Of a stretch of 64,000 bases of DNA, positions 53,890 to 64,000 are shown piece by piece (positions within the stretch are counted from its first letter, which is position 1; each line of letters opens with the position of its first letter). Origin of the DNA: Dryocosmus kuriphilus (Eukaryota > Arthropoda > Insecta > Hymenoptera > Cynipidae); assembly GCA_038277395.1 (NCBI GenBank), contig CM076189.1, positions 78,171,421 through 78,235,420 on the forward strand. Reading direction: 5' to 3'. Below the pieces are notes generated by a model. That model was not told the DNA's origin. It did no database searches and saw only the letters and a program-made list of their open reading frames with translations. Made by a program: the position numbers and the translations under genes.

Positions 53890-53998
53890 ACGCTGCGGCG
53901 GGGTTCGAACCTAACTACGGCCTACATAACTTCCTAAAGTCTAACCGAACGCATCACGTAATTCCTTATCAACTAAGCCTCTCGGCTAACGAACCGCC
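53890..53998 (-). ncRNA. tRNA-like Pol III locus, unit 3
   Basis: Same as unit 2. Confidence 0.5.
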
Positions 53999-54206
53999 TA
54001 AGTGTCTTTAACAAAATCAAAGGTATGACGTTTTCCTGTGTTGGGTGAAAGATTGAGTGAAGGATTCTAGTAATTCTTTTCGTTTCGAAATTTTTGCTGG
54101 TAGATGGATTTAAAAATTTGTACGTATTTTTTAATCTATGAACTGATCTTCTATAAAAAATATATTCCCAATAAACTAGGTCAAAGTTAAATACTCATTA
54201 TTAATT

Positions 54207-54963
54207 ACACAAAGCTTTGAAAGCAAGATACAATATTAATATAATCGATAAATAAATAATTAAACATTAATTTGATTTATAATAATTTTCATTAATAATG
54301 TAATAATAAACATTAAAAATAAATACAATTTTTTTAAGAAACGCTTTTATTTAACAAATCAATAATTTAAATAACTCACTAAAATTAAAAAAAATAAATT
54401 ATTAATTGTTAATAATATATAGTTTTATAATTCATCTTCACAGGGGTATAAGATCAAGGCTATAAAAGTAAAATATTACATCAATTTCACATTTGTGAAA
54501 ATTTATTATAAAATTATATGCACACAGCACATTTCGGATTTTTATTTTTAATGAATATTTATTACAATAAAAGCGTAGGGCTTATGTCTATAATCATTGG
54601 GAAGCCTCGCGCTTTTGTTGTAATAAATATGCATTCAAAATAAAAATCTGAAATGTGCTGTGTGCATATAATTTTATAATAAATTTTCACAATGTGAAAT
54701 TGATGTAACATTTTACTTTTATAACATTGATCTTATATATTTGTGAAAATGGATTATAACACTATAAATTATTAATAATTAATAATTTATTGTTTGCTTT
54801 TTATTGAGATATTTCAATTATTTATTTATTAAACAAAAGCGTTAAAAAAAATTTTCGTTTACTTTATTTTTGGTTTTTTTAATGTAAAATGTAATTAAAA
54901 AATTTTTTTATTCAAGTAATTTATTATTTAATTATTATTTACTTATTTATTATCTCTTTGTGT
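54207..54963. repeat. Fold-back palindrome, unit 3
   Basis: Same as unit 2 apart from small indels. Confidence 0.8.
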
Positions 54964-55380
54964 GACATTCGTTCTAAACTCTGCAGGCTGCTATATGGGA
55001 AGTGTGTGATAGGTATACGCGTGCAACCTGAAAGTTGTTAACAATAAAGAAGACATTTGTTTATTAAAAAAGTGTAAATATTATTGCATATTCTTGTATT
55101 GTCATCGAACATGAGTCGATTGAAAAAAATAATTAGCTCTCTTCTATCTAGTCGGGAAGTGCCTCTAATCGCAAGATTTGAGGACAGACAGACATATATC
55201 ACAAGGAAGTTAAATAAAAGCGTTTAAAAATAGTTTCATTTTCAATTTTGAAGTATTTCAATTACTGAAATCTTATTGATCTTAATCACCAAAATTAACA
55301 CTTTACTTTAATAATTTCGAATATACTATATGTGAAACCTCGTAAAACGTCATTATTAGTCGTCATCTAACTGATGTATA

Positions 55381-56709
55381 CGAGGTGTGTCCGAAAACTA
55401 TCCGACCTGCGTTCATATCTTCGCGCCAGGGTGCTCGAGCGGCCTCTGCGGGGTATGAGCGAAACCAGTAGTCCTTCACGAACTCCCTGAATGCCGAGGT
55501 TACCGGCCGGACGCCTTGAGTCGCGTGCAGCGTGTGTTCATATGCAACGTGCTTTTTCTCTTCGTCGCATTTGTGTACTGTTGAAAGTGAGAGAAAGAAG
55601 AGATCAACGAGTTTGCATCAAGTTTTGTTTCGATCTTGGCGTTGTACGGAGACTATTGAAATGATACAGAAGGCGTTTTGAGGACAAAAGTATGGGCATA
55701 ACACAGATAAAGGAGTGGTACAGGCGGTTTAAAATGGCCCCATATCTGTTAACAGTGACACTCGTTCTGACTGACCTCTGCTGACAACAACACCGGAAAA
55801 CATCGAGCGTGTGCGACTTGCGATTGAAGATGATTGTCGATTGACTGTTCGTGAAGTAGAAAATGATCTCGGAATACCGAAAAGTACTGTTTGGGAAATT
55901 TTGAACAAGATTTTGGGAATGACTCGCGTGTGTGCGAAATTCATTCCGAAATTGCTCACGACCGAGCAGAAAGACCTTCGCTCTGAAATCGCTCAGGACA
56001 GCTTGGAAATGGTCAGTGATGATGAAAATGTCCTTAAGAAGGTTATTACTGGAGATAAATCATGGGTTTATGGTTACGATCCTGAAACTAAACAACAATC
56101 TTCACAGTGGAAGCGTCCAGACGAGCCACGGCCGAAAAAAGCACGTCCAAGTCGGAGCCATGTTAAGTCAATGCTGATTATTTTTTTCGATTGTGAGGGT
56201 ATCGTGCACTACGAATTTGCTCCAAGGTATCAGACGATCAACAAAGAATATTACGTTGAAGTTCTGAAAAGATTGCGTGATGCCGCGAGAAGAAAACGAC
56301 CGAGTTTCTAGTCAAGCGGTAACTGGCTTCTTCACCACGATAACGCGCCAGCGCATTCATCGAACCTTGTGCAGCAATTTTTGGCGAAAAACAAGATTGT
56401 ACAGCTTCGCTAGCCTCCGTAAAGTCCTGACATAGCTCCCTGCGACTTTCGTTTGTTCCCAAAATTGAAAATGGCGCTCAAAGAAAAACGATTCGATGAC
56501 ATCGAGACCAGTTAGAGTAATGCGACGCGCGAGCTACATGCCATTCCAAAATCTGCGTTCGAGGACTGCTTTAAGATGTGGAAGCACCGCTGGGAGCGTG
56601 TGGCTCAATCAAATGGGGACTACTTCGAAGGATGCCATGGCCCGGATAAAAAAAAGAGCACCAACGCGGAGATATCAACGTAGGTCGGATAGTTTCCGGA
56701 CACACCTCG
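55381..56709 (+). mobile_element. mariner element, inactive, unit 3
   Basis: 1,329 bp, TA flanks. Open frame 55,811-56,311 is the same as in unit 2 (TGDKSWVYG). Confidence 0.9.
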
Positions 56710-57179
56710 TATATACATTTCGGATTGCAAGAGAGTATGCAATCAGCATGCAATGGTATTAGTCATCATTTTGACATAGCACAAACTACAAGCCATCGAA
56801 ATTTTCAAGGATCGAATCCTAAGTCTCTAACCATAGCTGGCAGGTATTCGCTCTCTCATTGTAGACTTTCTGCATTTATTTTAGTGAACCATAATTTAAC
56901 CATTCGTAGAGTTTTGGAAATAACTGACATGAAACTTTTTCGAGAATCTTTGACTATTTTCGAGTCTACTCGAGATACCAAATGTACACGCCCTGGGACC
57001 CTGCATTTTCCCCCACTCTCAAATGTGGGTCTTGAGTTCAACGACTGTAGGTTCAAATGGTTCAAAGTAGGGTCAAAAGAATGAAGTGGAGTCAAAAGTT
57101 TGATTTCGGAGGAGTTATAGGTTGAAAGGAGTGTCTATAGGCATAATGCGTGAAAGTAGGGGTTGAATTTCGACGCGGG

Positions 57180-58560
57180 AGGTCTCTACGGAGACGAAGA
57201 CACCTGTTAGTATCGGGAAACAGAAAGGGGTTGAGTTTTGGACAAGGAGGGGTCTCAGGCAAGGGTGCTCGCTAAGTTCATTGTTACTCAGCATAATTTT
57301 GGCAGACCAGAAGAGAAAATGGAAAAGAATGTTAAAGGAGGTACAGTTCTAGGAAATAAAGATTATACTCACTAACGTAAGCGGACAATGTGGTGCTTCT
57401 AGCAGAGTATGAAAATGGAATGAGCTTGATAATTAAAGGATTCGAACAGTATGGGAAAGAGATAGACTTGATAATTAATCCGACAGAGACAAAAATAGTA
57501 TATTTCATAAAGAGAGAGAATGAAGTAAAGTATGGATGGAAGATAAATGGAGAAATGGTGGAAAGAGTAGAGGAATTTTGCTATTTAGGATTTTGGTTCG
57601 AAGCGGGTGGTGCAAATGACCTACAGGTGAAAAAAAGGATGGAAAGTTAGAGTAAGGTGATGGGTTAAGTGTGGGGGATTAGAAAAGGAGACTCAAAGAG
57701 GACTTGAAGATGCGATCATGGCTGTTTGACTCACTGGTATGGGCAGTGATGTGCCATGGAGCGGAAATATGGGGTTGGAAGGAGCACAGCCAGGTAGAAA
57801 TTTTTCAAGAAAAATTTCTGAGATTGTTTATGGGAGCAAGCTGGAACTGCCCAGGTTATATGCTGAGAGAAGAAACAGGGAGATAGAAATTGGTGATAAG
57901 GCAGAGAAAAAGGGTCTGAAATTTCGAAGAGAAACTTAAGAGTGGTAAGGGTAGCAAAATAGCACAAGTGTGCCGACAGGAATTAATAAATAAAGAGAGG
58001 AGAGGTAATACAGGACATTCAAAATAAGAGGAAGAGAGATGGCAAGTTAGAAGGGAATGAAGAATATGTGACGAAGGGGGGGACTGACAGGAAATTGAAG
58101 GGGAAATGAGTAAGAAGCAGGGAGAGAAAAGGTGGGAAAAGATTATTATAGGGTCAAAATATAATAAATGGTATAAATTCGTCAAGATGGAAGGGGTCCC
58201 AGAATATTTAGGGAAATTGAAAAAGGAGTGCAGGTGGGCCAGGATGATACGTTTCAGAATGGTTGAAGGAAGGAATGAATGTAAATATTGGATGAGTGAA
58301 GAAATGAAGATGTGCAGGGTGTGTAGGTATGAAACCGAATCATGGGAGCACATGTTGTAGAGGAGCACTGACGAAGTGGAAGGGGGAAAGAGCATGGTAG
58401 ATAAAGTTAGGTGGATACTGAGCGGCTGTTGAGAGGACGTATGGGGGAGGTGATAACAAAAATCGAAGGAAAATTAGTGTTGCGTGACTTGGAAAAGCTT
58501 GAAGAATAATCGTAAGAGGAAACAGAAGCCCTGAAATGTCTCGCGCACTTGTTAGATATT
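57180..58560 (+). pseudogene. LINE B, rest of RT and C-terminus
   Basis: Runs through the outer edge of the triplication without a break. The piece EFWTRRGLRQGC (57,230) is followed at 57,390 by the degenerate catalytic region VLLAEYENGMSLIIKGFEQY and by NPTETKIVYF and GFWFEAGGANDLQVKKRM. The C-terminal domain follows (CHGAEIWGWKEHSQVEIFQEKFLRL, PGYMLREE) and a CxxC..H-type tail CRVCRYETESWEHML near 58,315. Together with one unit's 28,050-30,420 it makes one nearly full-length element, all of it degenerate. Confidence 0.85.
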
Positions 58561-58799
58561 AGATAATAGATAGTAAGGTAGAATTTAAAATTTTAAGAAC
58601 TTGTACATAATGAAGCGATAATAGGTTAAGATAAGCATAAGGCGTAATGGTCAAGTGAAATTGTAAGGGATGTAAAGGGAACGGAGCCCTCAAACCCGTA
58701 AGGGAGAGTAATAAACGAACATAATGATAAAATAGATAATTTTTGTAATTTATAGAGCTAGTAAAAATGAAACGATATAAATTAACAAAAAACAAAATG
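58561..58799 (+). other. LINE B 3' region
   Basis: Non-coding, AT-rich with one GGAACGGAGCCCTCAAACCC block. Presumed 3' UTR. Confidence 0.45.
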
Positions 58800-59690
58800 A
58801 TCTAAAATACAGATTAGCGAATTATGTACGCTGCGAAATTTAAAATAAACAGATTTTTAATTATTGAGAATTAAAAATTCTGAATTATACAAATAACAAG
58901 TTTCAAAATATCCGAAATTTAAGTTATTAATTTATTCGTTTATTTAAAATTTATTTTTAAAGAAACTAAAATTACTGTTAAAATTACTACTAAAATTAAT
59001 ACAAGATTACCAATAATCAATATTTAGTTATAAAATAAATAATTTTAATGACGGAAAGGGTTAAAAAAAATGACAAAGCAGTACAAATTAACGAAAACAA
59101 AAAATTGTCGATAATACAAATGGACGAATTGCAAACTATTCGAATTTAAAGGCAACCAAATTTTTAACTAGAGAGAAATAAAAATCCTAAATTATAAAAA
59201 TAACAAACTTCAAATATCCGAGATTAAAATTGTTTCAAAACTTAAATACAAAATTAAACTGTGTAGTATAATTCTAAAAAAATCTTTAAAAAATAATAAT
59301 ATTACTACTAAAATTATAATGAAAATGAAGATTAATTAAAACTTATACTAAATAAATATTTCATTATAAGATAAATAATGTTAGTAATTGGTAGTAGATT
59401 TAATAAAAAGTCAGAAAAAGAGCACAAAGGAAAAAAAGAAAATTGTCAAAAATACAAATTAGCGAACTATAGTCTATTTGTAATTTACATTAATACGATC
59501 TTTAGTTATCGAAAAATAAACGCTCAAAATTATACAAATAAGAAACTTCATAATACCCGAAATTAAAATGGTAAATTAAGAAGTTAATTTATAATTTGTT
59601 TTAAAAAAGCTAAAATTAATATTAATATTATCAGGAACTAAAAAAATTAAAGTATATTATAAAATATGTAACAATAATAATTCAAGGGTC
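58800..59690. repeat. Decayed AT-rich satellite, block 1
   Basis: Monomers start near 58,817, 59,122 and 59,461 (spacing about 305-340 bp). Each holds (G/A)CGAA(T/C)TAT..ACTAT.CGAA(A)TTTAAA, then ATTATACAAATAACAAACTT, A(T)A(C)CCGA(A/G)ATTAAAAT, runs of AAAATTA, and AATATT(T)A(T)TTATAA(A)ATAAATAAT. Confidence 0.7.
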
Positions 59691-61180
59691 AAAAAAAAAT
59701 GCCTAACTTGATTTCAAAGAATTTTAGGGATTTGAAGTGCTTCTTACGTAATTTTAATAAATACGTATAACATAATTTGTAAAATAGTATTCGAGTTTTA
59801 TTTAGGATTTTTAGAAATACGCCAAATCATGTTTTCTACGAGGAACGATTTCAGTAACTAAAACGGTGTACTGTAAGCTAGAAGGACAAAGAAGATAGCG
59901 GACTGCTTTATATACTTTTTTACAGCATCACAATATTTAGTGTCTGGAAAAATTTTTCATAGCTTAATATTTTCCGAAAATTGGAGAAAATGGAATTTTC
60001 CATTTACCTTTTTTTAACTGGCGCTTTTTTATTTACTGGTTTTGGTAAGTCTACAATATATTTTAAATTATTTTAAGTAAATTTTTCGAATTTTCAATTT
60101 TTTCGGAACCTGGAATTCTGATGAAAATAGTTTTATTAAAAAATTGGTTTCTTATTTAATATAAATAGCAATTACTTTATTACCATTCAATAAATCCTTT
60201 CCCATTTTTTTTTTATTTCAACGGAATAGAAATTTTATTCATTTTTTTCGGAACCGGGTCGACTTGAAACATGAAATGTACTTTTTCGACGAAACAGGCA
60301 ACTTTTTCCAATTCCTCTCTAATTTTTCCTATACAAATTTGAAAATTATTCCACCAGATCAAAAAGTATTGATTTTTTTTCGAATTGCTTCCATTCAAAT
60401 CGTAAAATTTTCCTAAAGGAATTGGAAGCTTTTCTGATAAAATTTTAGAAAGTATTCTAACAAATTGCAAATTTTTTAATTTTTACTTTCTCATCTCAAT
60501 GAGAAGATATTATTTTTATGTCTAGAGAGACAAAATAAATAAACTGACAAAAATAAACATCTTAAGTGTTTTTATTTTCAATGAAAAACTAGCTTTTTAT
60601 ATTTTTTTCACAAACAAATTTATTTTCTATGAAAATTGTTAGTTTTATCGTTAACCAGCCTTTTTTCCAAAGGTTCTGACTTAATCAATCGGCAAAGCCT
60701 TTTCAAAGAATTAAAAAATCCATTTTCCGTCCAAACTATGCGAATAACGTGAAAATGTTAACAGGCTTTGTTCAACTCAAAAATATCTACGCATTTTCAT
60801 TATACTATATATTTTTCAAGCTTAATAATGTGCTAAGTTTACGAAATGTCTGACTCTTTTCGAGGCTTTAGATAAGAATTGAGCAAGGCTTGGCTACACA
60901 GATAAGAAAACTGCTAACGAAAAATTTTTGGAAACTGTAACCTATATAGAATTTAATCATAAAAATATATGAGCTTTTCAAGGTAACATAATAAAAATGA
61001 TAGACGTGTCTAAAAGATAGGCGCCTACATATTTCATATTTATATCATAAGACCGTTGAATTTGAAAAAAGGTCAAGTTTCTATCATTTCGAGTTTCTCG
61101 TTGTGAATAATTACCTCTTAATTGTTGGTTTTTAGCGTGAGCTATGTAATGAGTCTGAGTTTGATTAACCTTCAGGCATA
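59691..61180. other. Non-satellite insertion in the satellite
   Basis: No clear gene. A minus-strand 85-codon frame at 60,213-60,470 (WWNNFQICIGKIREELEKV) is not recognised. No TIR or LTR was found. Confidence 0.4.
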
Positions 61181-63130
61181 GCTTTATCGAATTTTAAACT
61201 ATCCGAAATTTAAAATCAGAAAATTTTTGACTATTGAAAGATAAAAATTATGAGTTACACAAATGAAAAGTTTAAAAATATTCGAACTTAAAAGGATTAA
61301 TTTATTCATTTATTTATAGTTTACTTTAAGAAAACTAAACCTACTATTAAAATTATTAAAAGTTAGAAAATTTAAAATTTCTAGCATAAAAATTATTATT
61401 GAAATTAGCTTAAAATTACCAAAAATAAATATTTAATTATGAAATAAGTAATATGAAAATGTATACGATTAATAAAAAATGACATAAAAATAAAAATTAA
61501 CAAGAAGGGAAATTTTCGATAACACAAATTAACGAATTAATGAAATTATTAATTTATTTATAATTTATTATAAATTAATTTAGAATTAGCAATAATAAAT
61601 GTTTAATCTGAAACAAATAAAATTAATAATTTATTGTTCTAATAAAAAATGTCAGGAAAATAAACACAAATTAAAAAAAAAGAAGTTTGTCGAAAATACA
61701 TAAATAGCAAGGTTTTTATTTATCGAAAAACAAAAGATTAAAACCAATATTAAATTTATTACTATTAAGATTAATTCAAAGCTATGAATACTAAATACTT
61801 AATTATAAAATAATAATACTCATAATGTATAGGATTAATACAAAATGACAAAGAAATAAATGCAAATTAACAATAATGAACATTGTCGAAAATACATATT
61901 AACGAATTATATACTATGCGTAATTAAAAGGACATAAGATATAACATATATATTCACTTATACCTAATTTTTTTTTTAATTAAAAATTATTATTAAAAAA
62001 AAAAATTATTATAGTTGAATTACCAATGGAGTTACAAATAATGAACATTTATTCATTAAAAAAATTATATCAATAAATGATGAGACTAATAAAAAATAAC
62101 AAAAAAATAAATGCAAGTAAACAAAAAAGAATATTGTCGAAAATACAACTTAACGAATTATAAACTATTCGAAGTTTAAAACTAGATTTTTAATTTTACA
62201 GAAACAAAAATTCTGAATTATACAAATAACAAACTTTTAAATACCGGTGATTGAATTTATTAATTATTAACTTATTTAAAATTAATATGGAAAAAATTTA
62301 ACTTGCTATTAACATTATTGAAAATTAGAAGATTTGAAATTGTTGCTGTGAAGATTATTATTAAAATTAATATAAAATTACCAAAAATAAAGATATAATT
62401 ATGAAATAAATAACGCTAAAATTAATGGGAATAATAAAAAATGATAAAAAAATATAAATTAATAAAAAAGAAAATTTTTGATAATACAGATTAAAGAATT
62501 ATAAACTATCGAAAATTTACAATTGTAGGATTTTTAAGTTTCGAAAGATAAATATTATGAAATATAAAAGCATTAAATTAAAAGATATACGAGATTAAAA
62601 CGATAAATTAATTTACATTTTTATAATTTACTTTAAAAAAATGACAATTAACATTAAAAATATTAAAAGCTTAGACCACTAAGATTTTTAATTATAGAAA
62701 AATAAAAATTCGGAATGACACAAATAACAAATTTACAAATATCAGAAATTAAGATTATTAATTTATTTAAATAAATAAATAAATAGTTAAATAATAAAAA
62801 TAATTAAATAAATAATACTAATTATTTATGTGGCTAGTAAACAATGAAAATATACAAATTAACAAAAAGAAAACTTTCTAAGACACATACTAAACAATTA
62901 TTTACGCTACGAAATTTAAAATAGCACGATTTTTAATTATAGAAAAACAAATATTCCAAAATATACAAATAAACAGTTTAAAAATATCCGAAATTTAAAT
63001 TATTCATTTATTCATTTATTTCAAGTTTATTTTTAAAGAAACTAAAATTACTATTAAAATTATTAGAAACTAGGATAATTAAATTTGTTACTACTAACAT
63101 TATTATAAAATAAATAATATTAATAGTTGA
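61181..63130. repeat. Decayed AT-rich satellite, block 2
   Basis: Further monomers near 61,186, 61,530, 61,700, 61,908, 62,154, 62,497 and 62,893, with variable length and internal deletions. Same motifs as block 1. Confidence 0.7.
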
Positions 63131-63356
63131 CAAGACTAATTTTTTTTTTCTTCCCTTTTTAACGTAGGCAGGGGGAAAACCTTCAGAAGGTCCCTGAGGG
63201 ATTCGCGCCTTAGTGTATGTGAGACTTTTACTCACTAAAAACCCACCTTCTTTTACTCCATACAGCTAGGCCAGGATCTGTTTTTCACATTACTACAAGT
63301 CGGCTGTTTATTTATAATTTTTACCCACCATTTCATTTCTGCTCAGTTTGTTTCCT
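63131..63356 (-). other. LINE 3' flank
   Basis: A poly-T run at 63,140-63,151 (poly-A on minus) followed by the GC-richer AGGCAGGGGGAAAACC..AAGGTCCCTGAGGGATTCGCGCC block. Probably the 3' UTR of the LINE fragment that follows on the minus strand. Confidence 0.5.
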
Positions 63357-63690
63357 TCAATCTGCACCACTATTCGTCTGAATATCTATGTTCATCTTCT
63401 TTTTCCTAAGTATGTTTTCCACATATTCAGCAACGGCTTTCCAGCTTTCTTGGCTTAGCAGAGTCTTATCCGCTACGTTTTCTGTGGTAAAGGATCCGAC
63501 TGTACTGCTTAAGTGTAGTCTCTCCTCCAACCATTTTTCGCAATAAAAGAATGTGTCTTCTGCATTGTCCTTCTCGCTGTCACCATACATACAGGTAGGT
63601 GAATTTATTTTGCCCATATTATGCATATAACTGCAGAAATACCCATGTCCGCTAAAGAGTTGCGTGAGGTACAGTCTGTTCCACAAGAAA
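63357..63690 (-). pseudogene. LINE C-terminal fragment (R1/I-like)
   Basis: 109 codons reading LTQLFSGHGYFCSYMHNMGK, then PTCMYGD..DNAEDTFFYCEKW (the Cys/His cluster typical of the C-terminus of R1-like proteins, second Cys replaced) and SQESWKAVAEYVENILRKKK. 5'-truncated at about 63,690. Poly-A-like run at the 3' side. Confidence 0.75.
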
Positions 63691-63833
63691 GAATACGCAT
63701 TTTCTCGAAAATTTTTAAAGATTTTTGCTTGTTTCTTTTTTCACCTGACTGCTGGTTTCAAGGGTAAGAGCGGAACCATCGATTTCGTTCAATCTTATTC
63801 GAAGTGTCAGATAGTGAACAAGTTTGCGCAATG

Positions 63834-64000
63834 AGTGCAGTGTACGCTAAACGGTTCGAAGCTGCGTTTTTCTGCAGCAATGCACACGGACCAAAAATTT
63901 CATACTCAGCTGCTGCTACGTGCTTAAAAAGTCTAAGTACTTCGCGCAAAAGTGGGTGGAGCGGTATAGGGACACAAAAGCTGTTGAAGATCTTCCAGGA
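63834..64000 (+). pseudogene. Tc1/mariner-type transposase N-terminus, runs off the window
   Basis: ATG at 63,834. MSAVYAKRFEAAFFC then AHGPKISYSAAA, and after a one-base frame change near 63,920 KKSKYFAQKWVERYRDTKAV and EDLPG. This is the helix-turn-helix start of a Tc1/IS630-type transposase as I know it. The frame change suggests an inactive copy. The rest is outside the window. Confidence 0.6.

Larger units (their letters stand above)
53334..57179. mobile_element. TIR element, unit 3
   Basis: 3,846 bp. The right end reads CGACGCGGG, one mismatch from the TIR of the other units. Contains the tRNA-like locus (53,895-53,998, minus), the fold-back (54,207-54,963) and a mariner. Confidence 0.75.
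45864..57325. repeat. Tandem triplication, unit 3 (11,459 bp)
   Basis: Same content. The last 600 bp (from about 56,725) carry several differences from both other units (for example CAAGAGAGTATG, CGACGCGGG, TAAGTTCATTG), as expected if this end adjoins the original right flank. The LINE continues without break at 57,326. Confidence 0.95.

Noticed and set aside
22951..57325. Assembly duplication as explanation for the three units
   Set aside because: Not fully excluded, but each unit has private substitutions and indels and the unit edges differ in a pattern expected for real unequal exchange. Long-read depth would settle it.
60213..60470. 85-codon minus-strand frame
   Set aside because: No recognisable motif, AT-rich surroundings and no promoter or splice signal; kept only as a note.

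Overview
The window is eukaryotic, almost certainly insect nuclear DNA. I see spliced-type exons, arthropod TATA/initiator (Inr) core promoters and AATAAA signals, a dense load of insect transposons (mariner, THAP/P-element, hAT-like, non-LTR retrotransposons, Polinton) and no host gene that I recognise. The LINE families resemble those I know from hymenopteran genomes, but the species cannot be fixed from the sequence.

Layout. 1-10,116: older transposon relics, mostly on the minus strand. These are a tRNA-like SINE, an RT/RNase H fragment, a hAT-like transposase relic and a THAP9/P-element-like transposase relic with duplicated exons. 10,117-24,785: a near-complete Polinton (polintovirus/adintovirus-like element) of 14,669 bp with 97-bp outer terminal inverted repeats. 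It is bounded by AG...CT ends and a perfect 6-bp target duplication CTTGTA. It landed inside the THAP exon of the P-element relic. It carries a protein-primed DNA polymerase B, an integrase, a packaging ATPase, a PLA2-domain minor protein, an adenain-like protease, minor and major capsid proteins, and four conserved proteins of unknown function. Several genes carry frameshifts or in-frame stops.

22,951-57,325: a tandem triplication with units of 11,455, 11,458 and 11,459 bp. The left breakpoint lies inside the Polinton just upstream of its last gene; the right breakpoint lies inside a LINE. Each unit holds the Polinton right end, the THAP half-exon, two head-to-head LINEs and a 3.84-kb TIR element nested in the plus LINE. 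That element contains a tRNA-like locus, a 750-bp fold-back palindrome and a dead mariner. 57,323-58,560 is the rest of the interrupted LINE. 58,800-63,130 is a decayed AT-rich satellite interrupted by 1.5 kb of unassigned sequence. The window ends in an R1/I-like LINE C-terminus and the start of a Tc1/mariner transposase.

How the Polinton works as a unit: polymerase B and integrase would replicate and insert it, the ATPase, protease and capsid genes would make and fill particles, and PLA2 would act in membrane passage. Seven of its promoters share one architecture, a TATA box 31-34 bp upstream of a CAGT initiator. One pair is an overlapping bidirectional promoter between the ATPase and PLA2 genes. 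The promoter of the last gene, which is the triplicated one, also carries heat-shock-element-like TTC/GAA arrays.
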